64,000 nucleotides of DNA from Caulobacter endophyticus (GTDB taxonomy: Bacteria > Pseudomonadota > Alphaproteobacteria > Caulobacterales > Caulobacteraceae): NCBI RefSeq assembly GCF_029543245.1, contig NZ_JARQWV010000002.1, positions 1 to 64,000 of the forward strand. The letters are read 5' to 3'. The translations under genes and the position numbers were made by a program. This document shows, piece by piece, positions 1-7,729 of this stretch (position 1 is its first letter; the number at the start of each line of letters is the position of its first letter). The notes below the pieces were generated by a model, which worked only from the letters and a program-made list of their open reading frames with translations, ran no database searches and was not told where the DNA came from.

Positions 1-83
1 GGCGGCCGCGGGGGGGTGGCGCGCCGCCGGCCGCGCGCGGGCCGGGGCGGGGGGGCCGCCCCCGCCCCCCGCCCCCCCCCCCC
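1..83. other. G/C-only low-complexity run at window start
   Basis: The first 83 bases contain almost only G and C, in long homopolymer runs including a run of more than ten C. No reading frame or repeat family explains it. It may be a real GC-only tract or low-quality sequence at a contig edge; nothing functional can be read from it. Confidence 0.6.
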
Positions 84-110
84 CGAGACTGGGCGCCGAG
101 GAAGCTGTCG

Positions 111-200
111 CCCCCTCCGTCACGCTGCGTATCCGCAGCGCGCCACCTCCCCCGTTTCACGGGGGAGGAGCAGGGAGCTGTCGCGGAGCGACTGAGGGGG
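111..200. repeat. Intergenic inverted repeat (hairpin family)
   Basis: Outer arms CCCCTCCGTC and GACTGAGGGGG flank an inner hairpin CCTCCCCC-GTTTCAC-GGGGGAGG. The same architecture recurs at 56297-56428, so this belongs to a dispersed intergenic repeat family. It lies downstream of the minus-strand gene ending at 203 and could act as an RNA hairpin or terminator. Confidence 0.6.
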
Positions 201-202
201 CT

Positions 203-604
203 CTATGCAAACGCCCATCCGTCGCTGGGGTCGGGGGTCTTGGCCGGCTTGCGGCGGGCAGCGGGGCTGCGCCGGGCGCGGCCGGCGGGGCGGAAGGCGG
301 TGCGAACCAGGCGGACGGCGCTGGCGCGCAGGCCTTTCCAGGCGGGGACGAGGCGGGCCATGACCGTGGCGGCGATCCCGACCTCGACCCAGGCAGCCAG
401 GTCCAGCGCCAGGATCCAGGCCATTTCCGGCAGGATCACCTGGCCGGCGAAGGGGGCGATGGCCAAGAGCAGCATCAACGCCATGGCGTTGCGCGGGGTC
501 ATCGCCGAGAGGCGCTGGGCCGGGATCTCGACCAGCCAGCGGCGCACGGGGCCGTCGTGGCGGGCGGCGGCGAACAGGCCGATCAGCAGGGCGGTCAGGA
601 GCAT
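203..604 (-). CDS. Small membrane protein of unknown function
   Basis: 133 aa with about three hydrophobic segments: residues 1-13, roughly 38-58 (MALMLLLAIAPFAG) and 62-85 (AWILALDLAAWVEVGIAATV). The C-terminal tail of about 35 residues is very basic and rich in Arg, Ala and Pro. The hydrophobic-then-basic layout suggests an inner-membrane protein with a cytoplasmic tail. I do not recognise the family. It is flanked on both sides by intergenic repeats and is probably monocistronic. The frame is favoured over the opposite-strand frame because its codon third positions are strongly GC and its hydrophobicity pattern is coherent. Confidence 0.55.
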   Translation of the reverse strand: MLLTALLIGLFAAARHDGPVRRWLVEIPAQRLSAMTPRNAMALMLLLAIAPFAGQVILPEMAWILALDLAAWVEVGIAATVMARLVPAWKGLRASAVRLVRTAFRPAGRARRSPAARRKPAKTPDPSDGWAFA

Positions 605-666
605 GGCGCGGTGGTTTCCCTCAAGGTGCAGCTTGAGGTGGTGGTTTGCTCGGAAAGGTCAAGCGT

Positions 667-829
667 CCCTCTCCCCTTGCGGGAGAGGGTGGGCCGCGCA
701 GCGGGTCGGGTGAGGGGTTTCCCAGATCTCGACGTTGCGAAGGTGGTCAGGCTGGGTGAGGCGTTTCAGGTTTGAGAGACCCCTCATCCGTCAGCTTCGC
801 TGACACCTTCTCCCGCAAGGGGAGAAGGG
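667..829. repeat. Paired inverted REP-like element
   Basis: Two copies of one unit face each other. The left copy, 667-717, contains the hairpin CTCCCCTTGCGGGAG and ends in GGGTGAGGGG. The right copy, 780-829, starts CCCCTCATCC and ends with CTTCTCCCGCAAGGGGAGAA. A unique spacer of about 60 bp separates them. Equivalent pairs occur at 6407, 7730, 8672, 10061, 23687 and 32287, so this is a dispersed BIME-like family. It fills the gap between the convergent-side ends of two minus-strand genes. Confidence 0.85.
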
Positions 830-830
830 T

Positions 831-1316
831 TCAGTCTTCCGGCTCGTAGGGCCAGTCGCCCTTGTCGACCATCAGGTCGGTGGCGACGAAGTCCATGGCG
901 TCTTCGGGGTCGTCGAGGCTGGCTTCGCTGATGGTCTGGTCGCGGACCGAGACGCCGGCCTTGTGGGGGCTGTCGGGGTCGCCGGTGATCAGCGGGTGCC
1001 ACTGCGGCAGGGTCTTGCCCTCGTGCAGGCGGCGATAGGCGCAGGAGGGGGGCATCCACTCCAGGTCCTCGATGTTGTGCGGCGTCAGCTTGATGCAGTC
1101 GGGCACGGTCTTGCGGCGATTGGGATAGTCGCTGCAGCGGCAAAGATGGGCGTCGAGCAGCTGGCAGTGCACGCGGGTGGGGATCACCTCGCCGGTGTCT
1201 TCGTCTTCGAAGCGAACCAGGCAGCAAAGGCCGCAGCCGTCGCATAGACTCTCCCACTCGGGGACGGTCATCTGGTGAAGGGATTTCGTCTCCCAGAAAG
1301 GTTTGCGCGCCATCAT
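831..1316 (-). CDS. YcgN/UPF0260 family cysteine-cluster protein
   Basis: 161 aa, the usual length for this family. The N-terminal half carries the family's cysteine cluster: CDGCGLCC, a downstream CQLLDAHLCRC and a later DC and SC pair, followed by the WMPPSCAYR segment. Such cysteine patterns suggest metal or Fe-S binding, but the biochemical role of the family is not established. Two ATG codons are adjacent at the start (1316 and 1313), with AGGA a few bases upstream. It is divergent from pbpC with only 53 bp between the starts, so the two promoters must overlap. As I recall, a YcgN homologue also neighbours pbpC in Caulobacter crescentus. Confidence 0.85.
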   Translation of the reverse strand: MMARKPFWETKSLHQMTVPEWESLCDGCGLCCLVRFEDEDTGEVIPTRVHCQLLDAHLCRCSDYPNRRKTVPDCIKLTPHNIEDLEWMPPSCAYRRLHEGKTLPQWHPLITGDPDSPHKAGVSVRDQTISEASLDDPEDAMDFVATDLMVDKGDWPYEPED

Positions 1317-1369
1317 CGGGGCGTCCTAAACCCAATCGCCGCGAAGACCAACTGGACGCAACACCGCAC

Positions 1370-3523
1370 GTGAACGACTGGACGCTGCCGCCCTACAGGT
1401 TCGACGATCCGCCCGCGCGCCCGACGCCGCCGGCGGGCGGCGGTTTTTCGCCCGTGCCGCCGCCGCCGCCCGAGCCGCCGAAAGGCCCGCCGCAGCGTCC
1501 GCCCGAAGAGCCGTTCCGCGCCGACCTGAAGACGCCGCGCAAGCGGGGCGGCTGGGGCTGGGTGTGGATCACCCTGCTGGTCAGCGCCCTGATCGGCTTC
1601 CTGGCCGTGGGCGGCGCCGGCGCCTATGTCTGGTTCAAGTACCTGAAGGACACGCCGGACCTGCCGTCGCGCGAGGCGCTGTTCGCGGTCAATCGCGCGC
1701 CGGGCGTGCGGTTCGAGGATCGCAGCGGCCAGGTGATCGCCACGCGCGGGCCGCGTTACGGCCAGCGGGTGACGGTCAAGACCGTGCCCGGCTATGTGCC
1801 GCTGGCCTTCCTGGCGGCCGAGGACAAGCGCTTCTACAAGCACGGCCCGATCGACCTCTACGGCATCGCCCGGGCGGCCTGGGTGAACTGGCGCGCCGGC
1901 CGCACGGTGCAGGGCGCCTCGACCCTTTCCCAGCAGCTGGCCAAGGGCCTGTTCCTGACCCCCGACCGCACGGTCGAGCGCAAGCTTCAGGAAATGCTGA
2001 TGGCCTGGCGCCTGGAACAGGTGCTGACCAAGGACGAGGTGCTGGAGCTCTATCTCAACCGGGTGTTCTTCGGGGCCAACACCTATGGCGTCGACGGCGC
2101 GGCCCAGACCTATTTCGGCAAGCCCGCCAGCCGGCTGACCCTTTCCGAAGCCGCCCTGCTGGCCTCGCTGCCCAAGGCGCCCTCGCGCCTAGCCCTGACC
2201 CGCGACATGGAAGGGGCGCTGGCCCGCTCGCGCCTGGTTTTGGCCAATATGGAGAAGGAGGGCTGGATCACGGCGGCCGAGCACGCCGCGGCCCTGGACG
2301 ACACGCCGAAGCTGTCGCCCGACGCGGTCAGCGACGAGGGCGACTATGGCTGGGTGCTGGACTACGCCACCACCGAGGCCATCCGCATCGCCGGCCAGAA
2401 CGCGCCCGACCTGGTCGTGCGCCTGACCATCGACACCCGCCTGCAAAAGGCCGGGGCCGACATCGTGCGCCAGGCCATCGCGCTGGGCGGCCAGCATGCC
2501 GGCGCCAGCCAGGCCGCGCTGCTATCGCTGTCGGCCGACGGGGCGATCCGGGCGATGGTGGGCGGCGCCGACTATATCGCCAGCCCCTTCAACCGCGCGG
2601 TGCAGGCCAGGCGCCAGCCGGGCTCGACCTTCAAGCCGTTCGTCTATGCCGCCGCCCTGGAAAAGGGCGTGCTGCCCAGCGACATCCGCGTCGACGGGCC
2701 GGTGCAGTTCGGCGACTGGAAGCCCGAGAACTACGGCGGCGACTATCGCGGCCCGATGACCGTCGAGCAGGCCCTGGTCAATTCGACCAACACCATCGCC
2801 GTCAAGCTGGCCCAGGAGGCCGGCGGCGCGCAGGTGGGCAATCTCGCCCGCCGCTTCGGGATCACCAGCCTGCCGGACCGCCCCGACCTGTCGGTGGCGC
2901 TGGGGGCCTATGAGGTGAACCTGTTGCAGATGACCTCGGGCTTCCAGGTCTTCCAGCTGGGCGGCCAGCGGGTGGAGCCTTACGTCATCGAGAGCATCAC
3001 CGCCCAGGACGGCCGGCCGATCTACGCCCGCGGGCCGATGGCCCCGGCGCAGGTCTACGACATCGCCAGGGCCAGCATGATGGTCAAGATGATGAAGAAG
3101 GTGGTCGACCAGGGCACCGCCAAGCGGGCCGCGTTCGGCTGGCCGGCGGCGGGCAAGACCGGCACCAGCCAGAACTGGCGCGACGCCTGGTTCGTAGGCT
3201 TCACCCCCGATTTCGCCACCGGCGTCTGGGTGGGCAACGACAACGACAAGCCGATGAACAAGGTGGTCGGCGGCGACATGCCGGCCAGCATCTGGCGGCG
3301 CTACATGCTGGCCGCCCACCAGAACCTGGCGATCCGCGACTTCCCCTGGCTGCTGCCCGATCCCGGCCCGCGCACCTCGCCCGATCCGCGCAACGGCTTC
3401 TACGAGACCCTGGCCTCGGAGTTCGCCCGCACAGCCTCGGAACTGGAAGCCGACGCCGCGCCGGACGAGCCGGCCGACGACGGGCGTGGACCGGTCCCGC
3501 CGCCGGAGGAGCTGCCGTATTGA
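1370..3523 (+). CDS. pbpC: Bifunctional penicillin-binding protein, PbpC-like (class A PBP)
   Basis: 717 aa peptidoglycan synthase with a cytoplasmic N-terminus, one membrane span (about residues 64-88) and two periplasmic domains. The glycosyltransferase (GT51) domain shows EDKRFYKH from Glu151, then QGASTLSQQLAKGLF and LELYLNRVFFG. The transpeptidase domain shows the SxxK nucleophile in GSTFK (Ser419), an STN motif, and KTGTS at Lys596. The proline-rich tail before the membrane span begins MNDWTLPPYRFDD, which resembles the N-terminal peptide by which C. crescentus PbpC contacts the bactofilin BacA; that resemblance is the reason for the symbol. The start is GTG. The C-terminal 41 codons overlap the convergent Fic gene. 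It probably acts in localised wall synthesis such as stalk growth, by inference from the homologue. Confidence 0.8.
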   Translation: MNDWTLPPYRFDDPPARPTPPAGGGFSPVPPPPPEPPKGPPQRPPEEPFRADLKTPRKRGGWGWVWITLLVSALIGFLAVGGAGAYVWFKYLKDTPDLPSREALFAVNRAPGVRFEDRSGQVIATRGPRYGQRVTVKTVPGYVPLAFLAAEDKRFYKHGPIDLYGIARAAWVNWRAGRTVQGASTLSQQLAKGLFLTPDRTVERKLQEMLMAWRLEQVLTKDEVLELYLNRVFFGANTYGVDGAAQTYFGKPASRLTLSEAALLASLPKAPSRLALTRDMEGALARSRLVLANMEKEGWITAAEHAAALDDTPKLSPDAVSDEGDYGWVLDYATTEAIRIAGQNAPDLVVRLTIDTRLQKAGADIVRQAIALGGQHAGASQAALLSLSADGAIRAMVGGADYIASPFNRAVQARRQPGSTFKPFVYAAALEKGVLPSDIRVDGPVQFGDWKPENYGGDYRGPMTVEQALVNSTNTIAVKLAQEAGGAQVGNLARRFGITSLPDRPDLSVALGAYEVNLLQMTSGFQVFQLGGQRVEPYVIESITAQDGRPIYARGPMAPAQVYDIARASMMVKMMKKVVDQGTAKRAAFGWPAAGKTGTSQNWRDAWFVGFTPDFATGVWVGNDNDKPMNKVVGGDMPASIWRRYMLAAHQNLAIRDFPWLLPDPGPRTSPDPRNGFYETLASEFARTASELEADAAPDEPADDGRGPVPPPEELPY

Positions 3524-4338
3524 GCGGGGACGAAGTCGGCCGCCAGATCGATCGACAACCGCGCCGCCAGCGACAGGACCTGCCGGAAGTGGCCGAAATA
3601 GGCGCGCCAGTCTCCCGTTTCGCACAACAGCTGGATCGCCCGGCTGTTCTGCTCCATGCGGGCGTGGATCGCCGGGCCGAGCGGGATCGAGGGCCAGGCC
3701 AGCAGGCCCTCGGCGTTGAGGGTTTTGAGCGCCAGGCAGCGGGCCAGACGGCCGTTTCCGTCGGTCATCGGATGTAGGATCAGGGTGGCCGCATAGAGGT
3801 AGGCCGCCCGATCTATGGCGTTGGACAGGTTGACCGGGGCCGAGGCGACGTAACGCGACCAGCGCACGGCCTGCCTCGGCGGTGCGAACAGCACCCAGCC
3901 GTTCTCGGCGTCGCCACGCGTGCGCATCCTTCGCCTGGAGCGGCAGGACCGCGTTCCCAGCAGGGCGGAGGTGAAGGTCTCGACCCACGCGTCGCTCGAC
4001 AGGGCCGAGGTATCGTGACCCCACCAGGTAGACAGGGGAAATTCCAGGCTGGGGCGGAAGGCGTAGCGCTTGAGCAGGGCCAGCGCCTCGGCCGACCCAT
4101 CGGTCAGGTCCATGCCCTCTTCGGCGTCGGAAATCAGCTTGTGAGCGGCGCGTTGCTCGAGACCGATGCAGGCGCGGACATGACCAAGGTGCGTTTCGGC
4201 CTGCCGCAGAGCCATCTTGAGCGGGAGGTCGCTGCGGTCATCGGCGACGGCGCCGACATGGGCGCGAAGGTCCGGCATCGACAGCATGATCGCGGCCGCC
4301 CCGTCGGGGGCGGCGCGCGCAGAATCGCTTACGGCCAC
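3400..4338 (-). CDS. Fic-domain protein (probable AMPylase or related nucleotidyl-transferase)
   Basis: About 312 aa from a GTG at 4338 that overlaps the upstream peptide gene by 10 nt; ATG at 4287 is an alternative giving 295 aa. The Fic core motif reads HPMTDGNGRLAR, matching HPFx(D/E)GNGRxxR with the catalytic His and the phosphate-binding loop intact, so it should be active. A preceding RAAYLYAATLIL helix and a following ALKTLNAEGL helix fit the Fic fold. An SDAEEG stretch about 110 residues before the core loosely fits the SxxxE(G/N) inhibitory motif, but its distance makes this doubtful. The Ser/Gly-rich last 40 residues are encoded opposite the 3' end of pbpC. The target is unknown; the coupled GG-leader peptide is the obvious candidate partner. 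Confidence 0.75.
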   Translation of the reverse strand: MAVSDSARAAPDGAAAIMLSMPDLRAHVGAVADDRSDLPLKMALRQAETHLGHVRACIGLEQRAAHKLISDAEEGMDLTDGSAEALALLKRYAFRPSLEFPLSTWWGHDTSALSSDAWVETFTSALLGTRSCRSRRRMRTRGDAENGWVLFAPPRQAVRWSRYVASAPVNLSNAIDRAAYLYAATLILHPMTDGNGRLARCLALKTLNAEGLLAWPSIPLGPAIHARMEQNSRAIQLLCETGDWRAYFGHFRQVLSLAARLSIDLAADFVPAQYGSSSGGGTGPRPSSAGSSGAASASSSEAVRANSEARVS

Positions 4339-4547
4339 TGGTGGGGCGGGGCCGCGGGATAGGGATTGGTGCTGTCGGAGGGGTTGCTGCTGCCCATGGG
4401 GTCGACGCCGTAAGCGAGACGCTGCTCGGGCGTCAGCGACATCAGTTCCTCCAGCGTGAAGGGGCGCCAGGCCATGATGGCCTCGATCTCCTCGTTGGTG
4501 AGACCCCCCGAAACCAAGGCGGCTTCTGCAAGCGTCAGTTCTCTCAT
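4329..4547 (-). CDS. Small peptide with double-glycine (bacteriocin-type) leader
   Basis: 72 aa from ATG 4547, with GGAG 11 nt upstream. The first 15 residues, MRELTLAEAALVSGG, match the double-glycine leader of class II bacteriocins and related secreted peptides (M-x-E-L-T-x-x-E-x-x-x-V-S-G-G), which C39-type ABC transporters cleave after GG. The rest is 57 residues: an acidic, probably helical part (LTNEEIEAIM and FTLEELMSLTPEQ) followed by a Ser/Asn/Pro-rich tail ending PPHQWP. The core is not glycine-rich and has no cysteines, so it is neither a typical pore-forming bacteriocin nor a lanthipeptide. Its stop overlaps the Fic start, which implies translational coupling. A longer in-frame start at 4610 is possible but would bury the leader. 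No transporter or peptidase gene is in the window. Confidence 0.7.
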   Translation of the reverse strand: MRELTLAEAALVSGGLTNEEIEAIMAWRPFTLEELMSLTPEQRLAYGVDPMGSSNPSDSTNPYPAAPPHQWP

Positions 4548-4821
4548 CGTGATCGGATCTCCCGGTCGAAGCGTGGCCAGCCCATGCCTCCCGAGAATCC
4601 ATGCGCGCACGCAATCTCTGGTTGGTCAATCGTCACTGTGGCGCAGGCGGCCGCTTCGCCTGGCGTGGACGATTTTCAGGCTCGGCGGAGAAGGCCGCCG
4701 GACGGGGATAGAGCCGCGTCTATCCCCGGCGAATACGGAAAAAGATCGGGCGATATCAGCCGCTTGCAACTTTCTCATGGGGCTGGATCAGACGCGCTCG
4801 CTGGCGCCGTACACTTCTGTC

Positions 4822-5265
4822 ATGGCCGAGAAAAGCGAACAGAACGACGCGCTGCTGACCGAGATCCGCGACCTGATCGTGGAGACCTATCACGGCGCCG
4901 CCAAGGAACTCCTCACTCAGGTGAAGGACGAGCCGCCGAAGGCGCGTCTGGACGCCAGCAAGCAGGCGGCCCTGGTCGGGCGGCCGGTGGAGATGCTCCA
5001 CGCCGCCAGGCTGCGTTCGCAAAAGATCTCGGCCGCCAAGCAAGCGCGGATCGCCAAGGCGGTTGGCGAGGAGATGGCGATGAATGACGACGAACCCTGG
5101 ACCGAAGACCGGATCGAGCGGCTGCATGCCGCTCTCGAGCGCCGACTGGGAGCGGTTGCTCAAAGTGTCGAATTTAAGAGCCTGGTGCGAGAGCGTCTCG
5201 ATGAGGAGTGTCGAGCTCGCGGCGCACCGCTCGTGGAAACCGGCGGCTCATCAGACGCCGCCTGA
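4822..5265 (+). CDS. Hypothetical protein at the GTA g1 (small terminase) position
   Basis: 147 aa from ATG 4822; ATG 4778 in the same frame would add 15 residues. It is charged and almost wholly helical in appearance, with Lys/Arg/Glu/Ala-rich segments (AARLRSQKISAAKQARIAKA and WTEDRIERLHAALERRL). I see no clear similarity to a known family. In GTA clusters the gene directly before the large terminase encodes the small terminase, and the size and helical character fit that role, but this is positional inference only. Its 3' end overlaps the terL frame by about 65 nt, an unusually long overlap that makes either its end or the terL start uncertain. Confidence 0.5.
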   Translation: MAEKSEQNDALLTEIRDLIVETYHGAAKELLTQVKDEPPKARLDASKQAALVGRPVEMLHAARLRSQKISAAKQARIAKAVGEEMAMNDDEPWTEDRIERLHAALERRLGAVAQSVEFKSLVRERLDEECRARGAPLVETGGSSDAA

Positions 5266-6403
5266 CGACCCCTGGGCGACCTGGCTGATGCTGGGCGGGC
5301 GGGGCGCGGGCAAGACCTTCGCCGGGGCCGGCTGGGTCACCGATCAGGCCGCGCGGCCGTGCCGGATGGCGCTCGTGGGACCGACCTTCCACGACGTGCG
5401 CGAGGTGATGATCGAGGGGCCGTCGGGCCTGCGGGCCATGGCCCAGGCGGGAAACCGCGTGCGCTGGGAAGGCTCGCGCCGGCGGCTGGTCTGGGAGACG
5501 GGCGCGGAGGCCTACGCCTTTTCGGCCGAGGATCCCGACAGCCTGCGCGGACCGCAGTTCCACGCCGCCTGGGCCGACGAGTTCTGCGCCTGGCCCAAGG
5601 CCGCCGAAACCCTGGCCATGCTGCGGTTCGGCTTGCGGCTGGGCGAGGATCCGCGGCTGGTGGTGACCACCACGCCGCGTCCGACCCGGGCGCTGAAGGT
5701 CTTGATGGCCGAGGCGGGCGTGGCGACGACGCGGGCGGGGACGGCGGCCAACGCCGGGAACCTGGCGCCGCAGTTCCTGGCCACGCTGGAGGCCTTGTAC
5801 GGCGGCACTCGGCTGGCGGCCCAGGAGCTGGAGGGGATCGTCGTCGAGACCGACGGCGGGCTTTTCAGGGCCGAGGACCTGGCCCGGTGTCGCGGGGCGC
5901 CGCCGGCGAAGTTCGACCGGGTGGTGGTGGCGGTCGACCCGCCGGCCACCGCGCGGGGCGACGCCTGCGGCGTGGTGGTCGCCGGCCGCCGCGACGGCCG
6001 CGCCTATGTGCTGGCCGACCGCACCATGCGGGGCCTGTCGCCCAACGGCTGGGCCAGGCTGGCGGTGGCGGCGGCCGTGGATTTCACCGCCGACGCCGTG
6101 GTGGCCGAGGCCAACCAGGGCGGCGACATGGTGCGCACCGTCCTGGCCCAGGCCGCGCCGCCGTGCCCGATCAAGCTGGTCCGCGCCTCGGTCGGCAAGC
6201 GGGCCCGGGCCGAGCCGGTGGCGGCTTTGTACGAGCAGGGCCGGGTCGTGCACTGCGGGGCGTTTCCGGCGCTGGAGGAGGAGCTGATGGGCTTGGGCGA
6301 GGGTGATCTCGGGCACAGTCCCGACCGGGCGGACGCGCTGGTCTGGGCGCTGAGCGAGCTGATGCTGGGCGGGGGGAAGGCGCCGAGGTTGAGGGTGGTT
6401 TAG
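5201..6403 (+). CDS. terL: GTA large terminase subunit (g2)
   Basis: About 400 aa DNA-packaging motor. The ATPase domain shows Walker A GGRGAGKT near residue 32 and a Walker B/catalytic segment FHAAWADEFCAW, followed by the coupling segment VVTTTPRPTRALK. The C-terminal nuclease domain has the RNase H-like pattern AVDPPATARGDACG, VVAEANQGGDM and a final GHSPDRADALVWAL with acidic metal ligands. This arrangement is that of the Rhodobacter GTA terminase family. The start is uncertain: ATG 5201 gives MRSVELAAHRSWKP, while ATG 5128 in the same frame would add MPLSSADWERLLKVSN and lengthen the overlap with the upstream gene. It is followed by an inverted repeat pair and the portal gene. Confidence 0.9.
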   Translation: MRSVELAAHRSWKPAAHQTPPDDPWATWLMLGGRGAGKTFAGAGWVTDQAARPCRMALVGPTFHDVREVMIEGPSGLRAMAQAGNRVRWEGSRRRLVWETGAEAYAFSAEDPDSLRGPQFHAAWADEFCAWPKAAETLAMLRFGLRLGEDPRLVVTTTPRPTRALKVLMAEAGVATTRAGTAANAGNLAPQFLATLEALYGGTRLAAQELEGIVVETDGGLFRAEDLARCRGAPPAKFDRVVVAVDPPATARGDACGVVVAGRRDGRAYVLADRTMRGLSPNGWARLAVAAAVDFTADAVVAEANQGGDMVRTVLAQAAPPCPIKLVRASVGKRARAEPVAALYEQGRVVHCGAFPALEEELMGLGEGDLGHSPDRADALVWALSELMLGGGKAPRLRVV

Positions 6404-6406
6404 TTT

Positions 6407-6580
6407 CCTTCTCCCCTTGCGGGAGAAGGTGGCCCGCGCAGCGGGTCGGATGAGGGGTGTCGGCGCAGCGCCCCTCCAGCTTTCACGTCTTCATCGAGGC
6501 TGGTGCGAACAGGCGAACGCCTGCGCACGCACCCCTCATCCGTCGGCTTCGCCGACACCTTCTCCCGCAAGGGGAGAAGG
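6407..6580. repeat. Paired inverted REP-like element between terL and portal
   Basis: Left unit 6407-6457 (hairpin CTCCCCTTGCGGGAG through GGATGAGGGG) and right unit 6532-6580 (CCCCTCATCC through GCAAGGGGAGAAGG) face each other across about 75 unique bases. The right unit ends 3 bases before the strong Shine-Dalgarno AAAGGAGG of the portal gene, so its hairpin lies directly in the portal 5' leader. Confidence 0.9.
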
Positions 6581-6592
6581 AAAGGAGGATCG

Positions 6593-7726
6593 ATGTTTTC
6601 CTTTTCCAGACGACCGCCCGAAATCAAGGACTCCCGCGCCGCCAGGCTGGTCGCCCTGACCAGCGGCGGGCGGCCGCAGTGGACGCCCAGGGACTACGGG
6701 GCGCTGGCGAGCGAGGGGTTTGCGAAGAACCCCGTGGCCTATCGCTGCGTGCGGATGATCGCCGAGGCCGCGGCGGCCGTGCCGTTGGCGGTGTTTCATG
6801 GCGGCAGGCGCAGCGACGACCATCCGCTGGCGCGCCTGCTGGCCGCGCCCAATCCCGAGCAGGGCGGGCCCGATCTGATGGAGGCGTTCTTCGGCCACTT
6901 GCAGGTGGCGGGCAACGGATACCTCGAGGCGGCCGGGGAGCAGCCGGAGGAGCTCTACGCCCTGCGGCCCGACCGGATGGCGGTGGTTCCCGGGCCGCGC
7001 GGCTGGCCGGCGGCCTATGACTACCAGGCGGGCGGGCGGACGGTGCGGATCGGGCGCGACGCCGACGGCTGGCTGCCGGTGCTGCACCTGAAGCTGTTCA
7101 ACCCGACGAGCGACCATTACGGGGCCTCGCCGCTGGAGGCGGCGGCCTTCGCCATCGACGTGCACAACGCCTCGGGGGCGTGGAACAAGGCTCTGCTCGA
7201 CAACGCCGCGCGGCCTTCGGGGGCGCTGGTTTATGGCGGGCGCGACGGGGACCGGCTTTCCGAGGAGCAGTTCGAGCGGTTGAAGGCCGAGCTGGCCGCC
7301 GCTCACGCCGGCGCCGACAACGCCGGCCGGCCGCTGCTGCTGGAGGGCGGGCTGGAGTGGAAGCCGATGTCGCTGACCCCGGCGGACCTGGACTTCGTCG
7401 AGGGCAAGCATGCGGCGGCGCGCGAGATCGCCCTGGCCTTCGGGGTTCCGCCGCAGCTCTTGGGGATCCCCGGCGACAACACCTACGCCAACTATCGCGA
7501 GGCCAATGGGGCGTTCTGGCGGCACACGGTGGTTCCGCTGGCCGAGCGGGCGGCGCGGGCGATCACCGCCTGGCTGGGGCCGAAGTTCCCCGGCGCGCGG
7601 GTGGGCTGCGACCTGGACGCCGTGCCGGCGCTGTCGGCTGAACGGGACGCCCTGTGGGCGCGGCTGGAGGCGGCGAGCTTCCTGACGGATGACGAGCGTA
7701 GGCGGCTGGCGGGGCTGGAGCTCTAG
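6593..7726 (+). CDS. GTA portal protein (g3), HK97-type
   Basis: 377 aa dodecameric portal through which DNA enters the head. Typical family features are the N-terminal FAKNPVAYRCVRMIAEAAA helix, LLAAPNPEQ, the wing segment GNGYLEAAG, LHLKLFNPTSDHYGASPLEAA, and the C-terminal ALAFGVPPQLLGIPGDNTYANYREA region that is nearly diagnostic of phage portals. The start is ATG 6593, 6-7 bases after AAGGAGG, one of the best ribosome binding sites in the window. At 377 aa it is a compact portal, as expected for GTAs. It is flanked on both sides by REP-like pairs. Confidence 0.93.
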   Translation: MFSFSRRPPEIKDSRAARLVALTSGGRPQWTPRDYGALASEGFAKNPVAYRCVRMIAEAAAAVPLAVFHGGRRSDDHPLARLLAAPNPEQGGPDLMEAFFGHLQVAGNGYLEAAGEQPEELYALRPDRMAVVPGPRGWPAAYDYQAGGRTVRIGRDADGWLPVLHLKLFNPTSDHYGASPLEAAAFAIDVHNASGAWNKALLDNAARPSGALVYGGRDGDRLSEEQFERLKAELAAAHAGADNAGRPLLLEGGLEWKPMSLTPADLDFVEGKHAAAREIALAFGVPPQLLGIPGDNTYANYREANGAFWRHTVVPLAERAARAITAWLGPKFPGARVGCDLDAVPALSAERDALWARLEAASFLTDDERRRLAGLEL

Positions 7727-7729
7727 TTT

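Noticed and set aside
4100..4140. SDAEEG in the Fic protein as an inhibitory SxxxE(G/N) motif
   Set aside because: It fits the minimal pattern but lies about 110 residues before the Fic core and without the usual surrounding helix, so a chance match is as likely.
5359..6306. Same-strand alternative frames within terL, portal, g15 and other GTA genes
   Set aside because: They overlap well-supported genes entirely, have no recognisable domains and show Gly/Arg-rich composition typical of frame-shifted GC-rich coding sequence.
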